DNA from: PS1 clade bacterium | Lineage (GTDB): Bacteria; Pseudomonadota; Alphaproteobacteria; RS24 | Length of the DNA stretch: 11,730 nucleotides | NCBI GenBank assembly: GCA_016779015.1 | Contig: JADHOK010000038.1 | Location: forward strand, 1 to 11,730 | Direction of reading: 5' to 3' | Shown here: positions 1-7,319 of the stretch, in pieces | Layout of the letters: every line of letters starts with the position of its first letter | Numbering within the stretch: the stretch's first letter is position 1 | The notes under the pieces: generated by a model | Databases searched by the model: none | The model's input: only the letters and a program-made list of their open reading frames with translations | Told to the model about the DNA's origin: nothing | Made by a program: the position numbers and the translations under genes

Positions 1-487
1 CCATTATCGGAAAGCCGATTTTTTCGCCTTCTTTAAGCAGCACTTGGTCGCTCTGGTCCTCGCCCTCATAGCCCGGCACGCAAGGCACACCGGCCTCAAT
101 CATGCGCCGCTTGGCGGCCGCTTTATTGCCCATCAGGTCAATGGCTTCGGCAGTCGGGCCGATAAATGTCAGACCGGCTTTTTCAACAGCGTCTGAAAAC
201 GCGGCGTTTTCAGACAAAAAGCCATAGCCCGGATGGATGGCATCGGCACCCGTCTGCTTGGCCGCATCGATTATTTTCTCAGCCACCAAATAGCTCTGCC
301 CGACCGGCCCCGGGCCGATGAGCACTGCCTCATCAGCCATGGTGACATGCGGCGCACCGGCATCGGGCTCGGAATAAACGGCGACGCTGCGCACGCCCAA
401 ATCGCGGGCTGTGCGCATTACGCGGCAGGCAATCTCGCCGCGATTGGCAACAAGGATTTTACGAATGGTTTTTTTACTCTGCGGCAT
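1..487 (-). CDS. atuF: Biotin carboxylase (alpha) subunit of geranyl-CoA-type carboxylase, N-terminal part
   Basis: This is the 5' part of a biotin-dependent acyl-CoA carboxylase alpha subunit, cut by the left edge after 162 codons. The ATP-dependent biotin carboxylase domain charges biotin with bicarbonate-derived CO2 for the beta subunit. Visible hallmarks are KILVANRGEIACRVMRTA at residues 10-27, AIHPGYGFLSENAAF at 83-97 and FIGPTAEAIDLMGNK at 108-122, the usual opening blocks of the fold. The ATP-grasp catalytic residues and the biotin attachment site would lie beyond the edge. The ATG at 487 has only a weak GTGAGA ribosome site and begins 12 bases after the atuE stop, so translation is probably coupled. 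The biotin carboxylase family is certain. The atuF name rests on its neighbours atuA, atuC and atuE, because this domain alone does not separate geranyl-CoA from methylcrotonyl-CoA carboxylase. Confidence 0.85.
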   Translation of the reverse strand, partial: MPQSKKTIRKILVANRGEIACRVMRTARDLGVRSVAVYSEPDAGAPHVTMADEAVLIGPGPVGQSYLVAEKIIDAAKQTGADAIHPGYGFLSENAAFSDAVEKAGLTFIGPTAEAIDLMGNKAAAKRRMIEAGVPCVPGYEGEDQSDQVLLKEGEKIGFPIM

Positions 488-499
488 GTTTACGTCTCA

Positions 500-1303
500 C
501 TATTCCGCGACCCAATTGGGTTTGCGCTTTTCAAGGAAGCTGGCGACGCCCTCTTTGCCTTCATCGCTTTTGACGCTTTTGGCAAAGACCTCGCCCGCAT
601 AACGGATCATGGCGACATCATCGAGGTGCTTATTGGCTTCCAGCAATTCTTTGGTGGCGGCATTGGCACCGGGCGCACAACGGCGCACACCGGCAACCAG
701 CTCGGCCAGTTGCGCTTCCGCCGCGTCCATATCATCGACGGGGAAATCGACCAGACCATAATCAGCGCCTTTTTCAGCCGTGAAGCGATGGCCGGTCAGC
801 ATAATGCGGCGGGCTTGAATATCGCCGGTGCGGGCGACGATATAGCGCCCGATTTGCGCCGGCACGATGCCGATGGCGGTTTCAGTCAGCGCCATTTTGG
901 TGTCCTTGACGGCAATCACAATATCGGCCGCCGCCGCCATGCCCAAACCGCCTGCCATAGCGGCACCGTGCAGCACGAAAATAATCACTTGCGGCATGGA
1001 GCGCACGGTGAGGAAAAAGCGCCCCATTTTGGAACTGTCTTCGACCACTTCCTCATCGGTTCGCACGGCCTGAAAATTATTCTTAAATCCTTTCAAATCG
1101 CCGCCGGCGCAAAAAATCTCGCCTTTGCCGCGCACCGTGATGCCGCGAATATCGCTGCGGGTTTTCAAATAATCAAAGACTTCTTGCAGCTCGCTCATCA
1201 GCTCGTCCGACATGGCGTTGCGCGCCTCGGGGCGGTTCAGCCAAACAGTGGCCCAGTCGCGGTCTTCTTCCAGAATGACGACACTTGTATCCGGTGCTTG
1301 CAT
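500..1303 (-). CDS. atuE: Enoyl-CoA hydratase/isomerase family, probable isohexenylglutaconyl-CoA hydratase
   Basis: This 267-residue crotonase-fold protein probably hydrates the double bond of the carboxylated product (isohexenylglutaconyl-CoA), the step after geranyl-CoA carboxylase. The oxyanion-hole segments are FCAGGDL (64-70) and AMAGGLGM (115-122). Of the two classic catalytic glutamates, one is kept (E141 in ALTETAIGIVPAQ). The position of the other, rat hydratase Glu144, is a glycine (G121). From memory, the Pseudomonas LiuC/AtuE subfamily also has GLG there and VPA in place of IPG, so this looks like a subfamily trait rather than damage. I chose the ATG at 1303 because a strong GGTGAGGAG ribosome site precedes it; a longer in-frame start at 1345 would run back into the end of atuC. 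It sits 22 bases after atuC and 12 bases before atuF in one operon. Methylglutaconyl-CoA hydratase of leucine breakdown is the main alternative. Confidence 0.75.
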   Translation of the reverse strand: MQAPDTSVVILEEDRDWATVWLNRPEARNAMSDELMSELQEVFDYLKTRSDIRGITVRGKGEIFCAGGDLKGFKNNFQAVRTDEEVVEDSSKMGRFFLTVRSMPQVIIFVLHGAAMAGGLGMAAAADIVIAVKDTKMALTETAIGIVPAQIGRYIVARTGDIQARRIMLTGHRFTAEKGADYGLVDFPVDDMDAAEAQLAELVAGVRRCAPGANAATKELLEANKHLDDVAMIRYAGEVFAKSVKSDEGKEGVASFLEKRKPNWVAE

Positions 1304-1325
1304 CACTATCTCCTCACCTTGCGCT

Positions 1326-2948
1326 CTACATGCGCCCAACGCCAAAGGCGTTCGGGTTCAGTGAGCGATGCTTGCGCTCCCAAATCGTCTCCAGCGTGAA
1401 ACCCAAGATTTTCCGCGTATCGCGGGGGTCAACAACGCCGTGGTCGAGCAGGCGACCGGAGGTGAAAAACGCATCCTCTTGCGCCGCGAACACCGCTTCG
1501 ATGGCAGCGCGCTGCTTGGCCAAAGCTTCCATATCGGGCTCGACACCGCGCCGTTTGGCAGCGTTGAGCGCCACTGTCTCCATTGTGCCGGCGGCGCTTT
1601 CGCCGCTCATCACGCCGGTCATGGCGCCCGGCCAGGTGAACAAAAAGTCGGGGTCAAAACCATAACCCGCCATGCCATAATTGCCCGCGCCGTAAGACGC
1701 GCCGACATAGAATGACAATTTCGGCACGCGGATATTCGAAACCGCCTGAATCATTTTCGAGCCATGTTTAATCATGCCTTTTTGTTCGTATTCAGTGCCG
1801 ACCATATAGCCGGTGATATTATTGAGGAACACCAACGGCGAATTGGCCTGATCTATAATTTGGAAGAAATGCGCGCCTTTGGCCGCTTCGTCAGGGCCCA
1901 TCGGGCCATTATTGGCGACCAAGCCGACCGGATGGCCGAACACGCTGGCCTGCACACAGACCAGATTGGGGCCGAAACGCGGTTTGAACTCGGTGAATTG
2001 TGAACCGTCAACCAATCGCGCAATCAATTCGCGGCTGTCATAGGGAATTTTATAATCCACCGGCACCAGACCCAGAATTTCTTCAGCGTCGTAAAGCGGC
2101 TCCTCAAAGTCGCGCTGCGGCAGCGGCGGGCAATGTTCGTTCCAGCCAATATTGGCCACCACATCGCGAATTTGGCGAATGCCATCGGCGTCGTCCTCGG
2201 CCAGATATTCAATCAAGCCCGATACGCTGGCGTGCATCTCGCTGCCGCCAAGCTGGCGTTCATCGGCTATTTCGCCGGTCGCCGCCTGCACCAAAGCCGC
2301 GCCGCCCAAAGCCGCCATGCCATTATGCTTAACGCCGACATTATAATCAGACATGCCCGGCATATAAGCGCCACCAGCGGTTGACGGGCCGTGCAGCACT
2401 GTCATGGTCGGAATACCCGCCGCGCTAAGGCGACCCAGCGAGCAAAACACACCCCCGCCATGCGCCCAAAGCTCGACTTTATACTGCATCAGATTGGCCC
2501 CGGCGCTTTCGACCAAATGGATGAAAGGCAATTTATTGGCCAACGCCAATTGCATGGCTTCGAGGTTTTTTCTAAAGCCCATTTCGGTCGCCGCCCCGGC
2601 ATTAATGCCGCTATCGGCGACACAAACCATGCAGCGCACGCCCGACACATAACCGATACCCGCCAGCACCGAGCCGCCGGGAATGGAGGTTTCGCGGTCG
2701 GGGTCGTCGACGCAATAGCTGGCCATATTATAAAGCGGCAAATACGGCATGCCCGGGTCGAGCAATTGCGCCAACCGGTCGCGCGGGGTCAGCTGGCCGC
2801 GCTCTTCAAAACGCGGACGGCGCTTTTCCGAAGCCGCCTCGGCGCGCGCTTCCAGCATCCGCAAATGCGCGATTTTCTCCAGCTGGTCTTCGCGATTTTT
2901 GGCATAGGCTTCAGATTTTTTATCGAGCTTCGATTCAAACGCCGGCAT
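1326..2948 (-). CDS. atuC: Carboxyltransferase (beta) subunit, probable geranyl-CoA carboxylase
   Basis: This 540-residue acyl-CoA carboxyltransferase has the normal length for a methylcrotonyl/geranyl-CoA carboxylase beta subunit. It moves CO2 from biotin on the alpha subunit to the gamma carbon of an alpha,beta-unsaturated branched acyl-CoA. Two crotonase-like halves are visible. The N half carries ESAGANLM (147-154) and the oxyanion-type block GPSTAGGAYMPGMSD (187-201). The C half carries NNITGYMVGTEYEQKGMIKHG, with the GYMVG loop, then YGAGNYGMAGYGFDP and FLFTWPGA. Where methylcrotonyl-CoA carboxylases have a bulky IFLGGPP-type segment, this protein has AALGGAA (212-218), which would open the pocket to a longer chain. 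The ATG shares one base with the atuA stop codon (TAATG), implying translational coupling. The carboxyltransferase family is certain; geranyl-CoA specificity rests on the atuA neighbour and this pocket segment. Confidence 0.82.
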   Translation of the reverse strand: MPAFESKLDKKSEAYAKNREDQLEKIAHLRMLEARAEAASEKRRPRFEERGQLTPRDRLAQLLDPGMPYLPLYNMASYCVDDPDRETSIPGGSVLAGIGYVSGVRCMVCVADSGINAGAATEMGFRKNLEAMQLALANKLPFIHLVESAGANLMQYKVELWAHGGGVFCSLGRLSAAGIPTMTVLHGPSTAGGAYMPGMSDYNVGVKHNGMAALGGAALVQAATGEIADERQLGGSEMHASVSGLIEYLAEDDADGIRQIRDVVANIGWNEHCPPLPQRDFEEPLYDAEEILGLVPVDYKIPYDSRELIARLVDGSQFTEFKPRFGPNLVCVQASVFGHPVGLVANNGPMGPDEAAKGAHFFQIIDQANSPLVFLNNITGYMVGTEYEQKGMIKHGSKMIQAVSNIRVPKLSFYVGASYGAGNYGMAGYGFDPDFLFTWPGAMTGVMSGESAAGTMETVALNAAKRRGVEPDMEALAKQRAAIEAVFAAQEDAFFTSGRLLDHGVVDPRDTRKILGFTLETIWERKHRSLNPNAFGVGRM

Positions 2949-4729
2949 TACAGGGACTCCGCTAGTTTTTCAGGAATGGCAATCGGATGGTCGAGGAGGA
3001 TTTGCGCATAGGCTTTGCCCTGCGGGTCATTGCGCAAACTGGCGACACCGCCGCCGCCCAGCGCATCCTCAATGAGAATATTCATGGCGTGACTGCCGGG
3101 CAGATAAAACCGTTCCAACGCCGGATTCTCGCCAATAAAATGACCAAAGCGATGGCGAATGGCGTCTTCATCGAGCGCCGCCCAAATATAAGGCATATAG
3201 GCCGCGTCGCGCGCGATAATGCCGATATTGGCTTTATTGCCCTTATCGCCCGAGCGCCCCCAAGCCAGCTTGACCAGAGGCACTTCAACCGTGCCGACTT
3301 CTTGCGGGGCGTCCGGTGCACTGACCTTCGTCGGCGCGCTGCCGGTGACGCCACCGGCTTCTTCAAAACGCATCACTTGGCCATCGACATCGATATCGAT
3401 AGACACTGCGTCTTTTTCGAGCAGAAAAGAGAACAGCCGCACCACCGGTGACGGCTTGGCGCGCGAACCGGCAAAAATGGACAGCCCCGCCGGGGTGGCC
3501 AGACCCAGCCCGCTAATTTCCTTCAGCAACGCCCCACAGCCCGCTTGGCTGTCGTGTTTGGCAGCGATTTTCAGCACCACTTCGCGGCTTTGCGGCCCAT
3601 TGGTGGCGGCCCCAAACTGGCTGTCATCGCCCAGCACTTCGACACTGGTTTCGGAAAAATCGGGCAGCTTATGGGCTTTCAACACGGCGCGCGCGCGGGT
3701 GAAAGCGGCATCGGCAAAAGCCCGCGCTTTGGCCGCCGCGTCGAGGCCGACAAAACTCATCATCGTGCCGGCGCGAAAACCGTCGGCATAAGTGGCACAA
3801 ACTTTGTAAGTGGCAGGCGGTGTGGTGCCTTTGGCATTGGCGACGCGCACTTTATCGGTGCCGGTTTGCTCGATTGTGACGTGCGAAAAATCGCAGGTAA
3901 CATCGGGCAGCAAATAGGCTTGCGGGTCGCCGATTTCATAGAGCATTTGTTCCGACACTGTGCCGGTATTGACCACGCCCGCCGTGCCGTCGGGTTTCAT
4001 GACGCTGAACACGCCCGCCGCGTCGATATCGATATAGGGATAGCCGATATCGGCTATATCGCCCGACAAATGCCAATCGGTGAAATTGCCACCGCTGGCT
4101 TGCGGGCCGCATTCGATAATATGTCCGGCCAGCGAACCCGCCGCCAGCGCATCGAGGTCGCGCGCCTGCCAGCCAAATGCGTGGATGCATGCGCCCAGCG
4201 TCACCGCGCTGTCAACACTGCGGCCGGTAATGACGATATCCGCCCCGGCATCCAGCGCCGCCGCGACCGGAAAACCGCCGAGATAAGCGTTGACGCTCGC
4301 CAGCACCTCGCCCGGCGGGCAATCGACGCCCGAAAACATATCTTTTCTGTCGACGAAGCTGTCGCGGCTTTGCATCAAATCATCGCCGCTGACCACCGCG
4401 ACTTTCAAATCCAGCCCGGCTTCTTCGATCAAGGTGCGGGCCGCCGCACCACACGCGGCCGGATTGACCCCGCCTGCATTGGTCAGAATTTTGACGCCCT
4501 TATCGTCAATCGCCTGCAAATTGGGCTGTAGCACGCCGGTGATGAAATCCGTGGCGTAACCGGCTTGGGGATTATTGGCCCGCGCGCGCGCCAATATCGA
4601 CATGGTAATTTCAGCGAGAAAATCATAGACCAGATAGTCCATGCCCTCGACCTCGAGAAGCTGCGGCGTCGCCATCATGCTTTCGCCCCAATAGCCGCTG
4701 GCACCGCCTATGCGTATCGTCTTGTCCAT
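2948..4729 (-). CDS. atuA: Acyclic terpene utilisation protein AtuA (DUF1446 family)
   Basis: This 593-residue protein matches the AtuA family: an N-terminal DUF1446-type domain followed by a small C-terminal AtuA domain. The N-terminal block reads IRIGGASGYWGES (5-17), then LVYDFLAEITMSIL (33-46), ILTNAGGVNP (81-90) and DIVITGRSVDSAVTLG (164-179). The C-terminal domain begins near 481 and carries the typical RSGDKGNKANIG (492-503). AtuA is required for growth on citronellol/geraniol in Pseudomonas, but its reaction is not established to my knowledge. No signal peptide or membrane segment is seen, so it is probably cytoplasmic. I chose the ATG at 4729 because GAGGGAGAT lies just upstream and homology starts there; a start at 4825 would overlap the divergent atuD gene. 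It is the first gene of the minus-strand atuA-C-E-F operon and the best marker that this is an Atu rather than a leucine (liu) cluster. Confidence 0.85.
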   Translation of the reverse strand: MDKTIRIGGASGYWGESMMATPQLLEVEGMDYLVYDFLAEITMSILARARANNPQAGYATDFITGVLQPNLQAIDDKGVKILTNAGGVNPAACGAAARTLIEEAGLDLKVAVVSGDDLMQSRDSFVDRKDMFSGVDCPPGEVLASVNAYLGGFPVAAALDAGADIVITGRSVDSAVTLGACIHAFGWQARDLDALAAGSLAGHIIECGPQASGGNFTDWHLSGDIADIGYPYIDIDAAGVFSVMKPDGTAGVVNTGTVSEQMLYEIGDPQAYLLPDVTCDFSHVTIEQTGTDKVRVANAKGTTPPATYKVCATYADGFRAGTMMSFVGLDAAAKARAFADAAFTRARAVLKAHKLPDFSETSVEVLGDDSQFGAATNGPQSREVVLKIAAKHDSQAGCGALLKEISGLGLATPAGLSIFAGSRAKPSPVVRLFSFLLEKDAVSIDIDVDGQVMRFEEAGGVTGSAPTKVSAPDAPQEVGTVEVPLVKLAWGRSGDKGNKANIGIIARDAAYMPYIWAALDEDAIRHRFGHFIGENPALERFYLPGSHAMNILIEDALGGGGVASLRNDPQGKAYAQILLDHPIAIPEKLAESL

Positions 4730-4823
4730 ATCATCTCCCTCGGAGCGGAATGTTAGCGTGCAAACTTGCTTTGTAAAGCGGAACGCGCCACCATGCGGCA
4801 ATTGTTTTTGAGGGAGAGCCGCC
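4730..4823. promoter_or_regulatory. Divergent control region between atuA and atuD
   Basis: These 94 bases separate two divergent start codons and must hold both promoters. Two short overlapping inverted repeats are visible: GCAA-AC-TTGC at 4760-4769 and GCTTT-GT-AAAGC at 4768-4779. They are a plausible operator for a local repressor that would control both directions; in Pseudomonas the atu genes are controlled by the TetR-type AtuR. No regulator gene is in this window. Ribosome sites flank the region on both sides: GAGGGAGAT for atuA and GGGAGAG for atuD. The assignment as a shared operator is inference. Confidence 0.5.
4749..4777 (-). promoter_or_regulatory. Candidate sigma70-type promoter for atuA
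   Basis: On the minus strand, TTTACA (4777-4772) is a 5/6 match to the -35 box. It is followed after exactly 17 bases by AACATT (4754-4749), a weak 3/6 match to the -10 box. Transcription would start near 4742, only about 13 bases before the ATG, leaving just enough room for the ribosome site. The inverted repeats at 4760-4779 cover the spacer and the -35 box, as expected for a repressor site. The weak -10 box and short leader keep confidence low. Confidence 0.28.
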
Positions 4824-5966
4824 ATGTTGAACCCGTTTGAGACCGAAGAGCGCCGCGCTTTTCAAGACAGTGTGCGCAAATTTATGGAAGCCGAAATTAA
4901 CCCGCATGTCGATGCATGGGACGAGGCGGGCGGCTATCCGCACGAGGTCAATGAAAAGGTCTGCCAGCTGGGTGTGTTTGGCTTTGATATTCCCGAAGAA
5001 TATGGCGGTTTGGGTTTTGACGATATGCATATGCGCAAAGCCGTCGGCATCGAAATGGGGCGGTCCTCGGCGGGTGGCGTGATGGCCAGTGTCGGGTCAC
5101 GCTCCATCATGCTGAAACCGCTGACCGAGCTGGCCAATGACGAGATTAAAGCGCGCGCCCTGCCCGATTTGCTGTCGGGCAAAAAAGGTGGAGCGCTGGG
5201 CATTACCGAGCCGGGCGGCGGCTCCGATGTCGCTAATATCAAAACCACGGCGCATAAAGACGGCAATGAGTGGGTTTTGAACGGTCAGAAAATGTTCATC
5301 ACCGGCGGTATGCAGGCCAGCTATTTTGTCGTTGCGGCGCGCACCGGCGGCGAAGGCATGGGCGGTATTTCGCTGTTTTTCGTCGATGCCGACACGCCCG
5401 GTTTCACCCGCACCCCGATCGAGCGCAAAATGGGCTGGTGGGCATCTGATACGGCGACGCTTTATTTCGATGATTGCCGCGTGCCCGCCGACCATTTAAT
5501 GGGCGAAGAGAATAAAGGCTTTTACGCCATTATGAATAATTTCAATTATGAGCGTTTCTGGATGGCGGCGCAGATGACCGGCATGTCGATGCGGCTGTTC
5601 GACGAATGCGTGGCTTACGCGCAAGACCGCGAGACTTTTGGCGATAAGCTGATTTCGCACCAAGTCATTCGTCACAAGCTGGCCGATATGTCGGCGCGTA
5701 TCGACGCCATGGACGCTTACCTCAATCAGGTCGGCGAGATTGTCAATCGCGGTGAAAAAGCGCTGGCCGAAATCTCTAAGCTGAAGTTCTTTTGTTCCAG
5801 CAATCTTGAGAAAAACGCCAGCGAGGCGATGCAAATCATGGGCGGTGCCGGCTATCTGCGTGGCAATGCGGTTGAGCGGATTTATCGTGAGGTCAAAGTG
5901 CAGGCGATTGGCGGCGGCTCGGAGGAAATCATGCGCGACCTCTCAGTGCGGCTTATGGGCCTTTAG
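4824..5966 (+). CDS. atuD: Acyl-CoA dehydrogenase, probable citronellyl-CoA dehydrogenase
   Basis: This 380-residue flavoprotein of the acyl-CoA dehydrogenase family has the usual full length. It should oxidise a beta-methyl-branched acyl-CoA such as citronellyl-CoA to its 2,3-unsaturated form, the substrate for AtuCF, passing electrons to ETF. Visible motifs are ALGITEPGGGSD (124-135), the FAD-contacting FITGGMQA (158-165), DRETFG (268-273) and QIMGGAGYLR (337-346). The usual C-terminal catalytic glutamate (the YEGT motif of MCAD) is replaced by GGGS (363-366). Instead, E243 in NNFNYERFWMAA aligns with the helix-G glutamate used by isovaleryl-CoA and long-chain dehydrogenases, which fits a branched substrate. 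The ATG at 4824 follows GGGAGAG. It is divergent from atuA, and no clear terminator separates it from the CoA-transferase downstream. Isovaleryl-CoA dehydrogenase is the main alternative. Confidence 0.78.
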   Translation: MLNPFETEERRAFQDSVRKFMEAEINPHVDAWDEAGGYPHEVNEKVCQLGVFGFDIPEEYGGLGFDDMHMRKAVGIEMGRSSAGGVMASVGSRSIMLKPLTELANDEIKARALPDLLSGKKGGALGITEPGGGSDVANIKTTAHKDGNEWVLNGQKMFITGGMQASYFVVAARTGGEGMGGISLFFVDADTPGFTRTPIERKMGWWASDTATLYFDDCRVPADHLMGEENKGFYAIMNNFNYERFWMAAQMTGMSMRLFDECVAYAQDRETFGDKLISHQVIRHKLADMSARIDAMDAYLNQVGEIVNRGEKALAEISKLKFFCSSNLEKNASEAMQIMGGAGYLRGNAVERIYREVKVQAIGGGSEEIMRDLSVRLMGL

Positions 5967-6000
5967 CTCCGCCTTGTAGCTCAACCTTGTAGCTATTGAC
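5962..6000 (+). repeat. Three imperfect 13-bp tandem repeats across the atuD stop codon
   Basis: Units TTTAGCTCCGCCT (5962-5974), TGTAGCTCAACCT (5975-5987) and TGTAGCTATTGAC (5988-6000) follow each other directly. The first contains the atuD stop codon TAG, and each copy repeats a TAGCT core. It looks like a slippage-type duplication of the gene end; no function is evident. Confidence 0.6.
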
Positions 6001-6059
6001 CCACCCCCCTCGCTTCTCTTAGCCTTTTTTTTGAATTTTGTGCTTATCGGGAGGGTGTG

Positions 6060-7319
6060 ATGAGCGAGAAACAAGCCGCTGAGAAACAAGCCGCTGAGAA
6101 ATCAAGGGCTGAGAAACCAACCGCTGAAAAACCGCTTGCCGGTCTCAAAGTGGTTGAGATGTCAACCATGATTACCTGTTCGCTGGCCGCCATGATGATG
6201 CGCTCGCAAGGTGCCGAGGTGGTGAAAGTCGAACCGGTGCTGATAGGCGACCCGATGCGCTTTGTCGGCAGTATGAAAAACGGCCAATCGGCCCTGTTCC
6301 ATAATTGCAATCGCGGCAAACGCTCACTGGCCATTGACCTGAAACACCAAAACGGCATTGAGGCGGTGAAACGTCTGGCAGCGCAAGCCGATGTGATGCT
6401 GAACAATTATCGCCCCGGCGTGATGGATGGTTTGGGGCTTGGCCCCGACGTCGTGCGCGGGGTCAATCCGCGTCTGGTCAATGTGGCGGTCACCGGTTTC
6501 GGCACGGTTGGCCCAATGGCGTCGCGGCCGGCTTACGACCATGTCATTCAAGGCATTAGCGGCCTCACCGGCATGCAAGGCGGCGATTATGGCGGCGACA
6601 GCGAATATGATTTCATCAAAATGCTGATTTGCGACAAGGTGACGGCCTATACGGTGGCGCAGGCCGCCACCGCCGCTTTGGTGGCGCGCGCCAGCACCGG
6701 CGAAGGCCAGCATATCGACATTTCCATGCTGCATGCTTGTCTGGCTTTCATGTGGCCCGACGGCATGATGGGCCACACATTGCTCGATGATGATGTTATC
6801 GACATGCCCCCGATGTCGGAGAGCTATCAAATTTTGAATACCAAGGACGGGGCGATAGCCGCCACCGCGCTGACCGACGGCCATTGGGACGCCATATTGA
6901 AACTCATCAAGCGCGAAGATTTGAAAACCGATGCGCGGTTCGCCAGCCTACCGGCGCGGATGATGAATTTGCCCGAAATAATGCAAATGCTGAAAGCCGG
7001 TGTTGCCGATTTGTCATTGGCCGAAGTGATGAGCGCGTTTGAGGCGGCAGATATTCCGAGTACCCAATGCGAAACCCGCAACACATTAACGTCCAATGAA
7101 CAAGTGCAAGCAATCGGCGCGCTAGAGACTTATGTGACCGAAAATATGGGCCGCCTGACCGCGCCGACGCCGCCGGCTCTTTTTGCCGGTGCGGCGACCT
7201 CGTTGGCCGCGCCCAGCCCGAGCCATGGCCAGCACAGCAGCGCGATTATGCAAGAGTTGGGCTTCGCCGCCAATGAGGTGGAGACGATGGTGCAAGAAGG
7301 GGCGCTGTTATGCAGCTAG
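6060..7319 (+). CDS. CaiB/BaiF family (family III) CoA-transferase
   Basis: This 419-residue protein belongs to the formyl-CoA transferase/CaiB family, whose members move CoA from an acyl-CoA donor to a carboxylic acid through an aspartyl-CoA anhydride. Visible family blocks are PLAGLKVVEMST (25-36), GAEVVKVEP (51-59), NCNRGKRSLAIDL (82-94), NNYRPGVMDGLGLG (115-128) and AYDHVIQGISGLTGMQGG (158-175). The likely catalytic Asp is D192 in LICDKVTAY, followed by GEGQHIDISM. The N terminus carries a five-fold EKxxA repeat (residues 3-27) unlike normal family members. I prefer the ATG at 6060 to the GTG at 6057, because GGGAGGG ends five bases upstream. Its 3' end overlaps the monooxygenase gene by 10 bases, and it follows atuD by 93 bases on the same strand, so one transcript is likely. 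The substrate is unknown; racemase activity, as in AMACR relatives, is possible. Confidence 0.85.
   Translation: MSEKQAAEKQAAEKSRAEKPTAEKPLAGLKVVEMSTMITCSLAAMMMRSQGAEVVKVEPVLIGDPMRFVGSMKNGQSALFHNCNRGKRSLAIDLKHQNGIEAVKRLAAQADVMLNNYRPGVMDGLGLGPDVVRGVNPRLVNVAVTGFGTVGPMASRPAYDHVIQGISGLTGMQGGDYGGDSEYDFIKMLICDKVTAYTVAQAATAALVARASTGEGQHIDISMLHACLAFMWPDGMMGHTLLDDDVIDMPPMSESYQILNTKDGAIAATALTDGHWDAILKLIKREDLKTDARFASLPARMMNLPEIMQMLKAGVADLSLAEVMSAFEAADIPSTQCETRNTLTSNEQVQAIGALETYVTENMGRLTAPTPPALFAGAATSLAAPSPSHGQHSSAIMQELGFAANEVETMVQEGALLCS
6066..6140 (+). repeat. Five 15-bp tandem repeats in the CoA-transferase start
   Basis: Five in-frame 15-bp units run from 6066 to 6140. The first two are identical (GAGAAACAAGCCGCT), and the next three are diverged (GAGAAATCAAGGGCT, GAGAAACCAACCGCT, GAAAAACCGCTTGCC). 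They encode EKQAA, EKQAA, EKSRA, EKPTA and EKPLA. The last unit merges into the conserved start of the enzyme domain (PLAGLKVVE), which suggests that the repeats grew outward from the native N terminus. Confidence 0.85.

Noticed and set aside
233..1399. 388-codon open frame on the plus strand
   Set aside because: It lies antisense to atuE and the starts of atuF and atuC, and its protein (His/Ala/Gly-rich) shows no family motif. Long antisense frames are common opposite GC-rich genes.
3545..4531. 328-codon open frame on the plus strand
   Set aside because: It is antisense to atuA, with His/Arg/Ala-rich low-information protein and no recognisable domain.
4730..4825. 32-residue N-terminal extension of AtuA
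   Set aside because: It would overlap the atuD start and cover the whole divergent promoter; a clear ribosome site and the family start support the ATG at 4729.
1..5966. Leucine/isovalerate (liu) cluster as the identity of the left half
   Set aside because: All enzyme types except AtuA would fit, but AtuA heads the operon, no HMG-CoA lyase is seen, and the carboxylase pocket segment is small. It stays possible for the part beyond the left edge.
6025..6032. Run of eight T after atuD as a terminator
   Set aside because: No GC-rich hairpin precedes it, so it does not look like an intrinsic terminator. Readthrough into the CoA-transferase is more likely.
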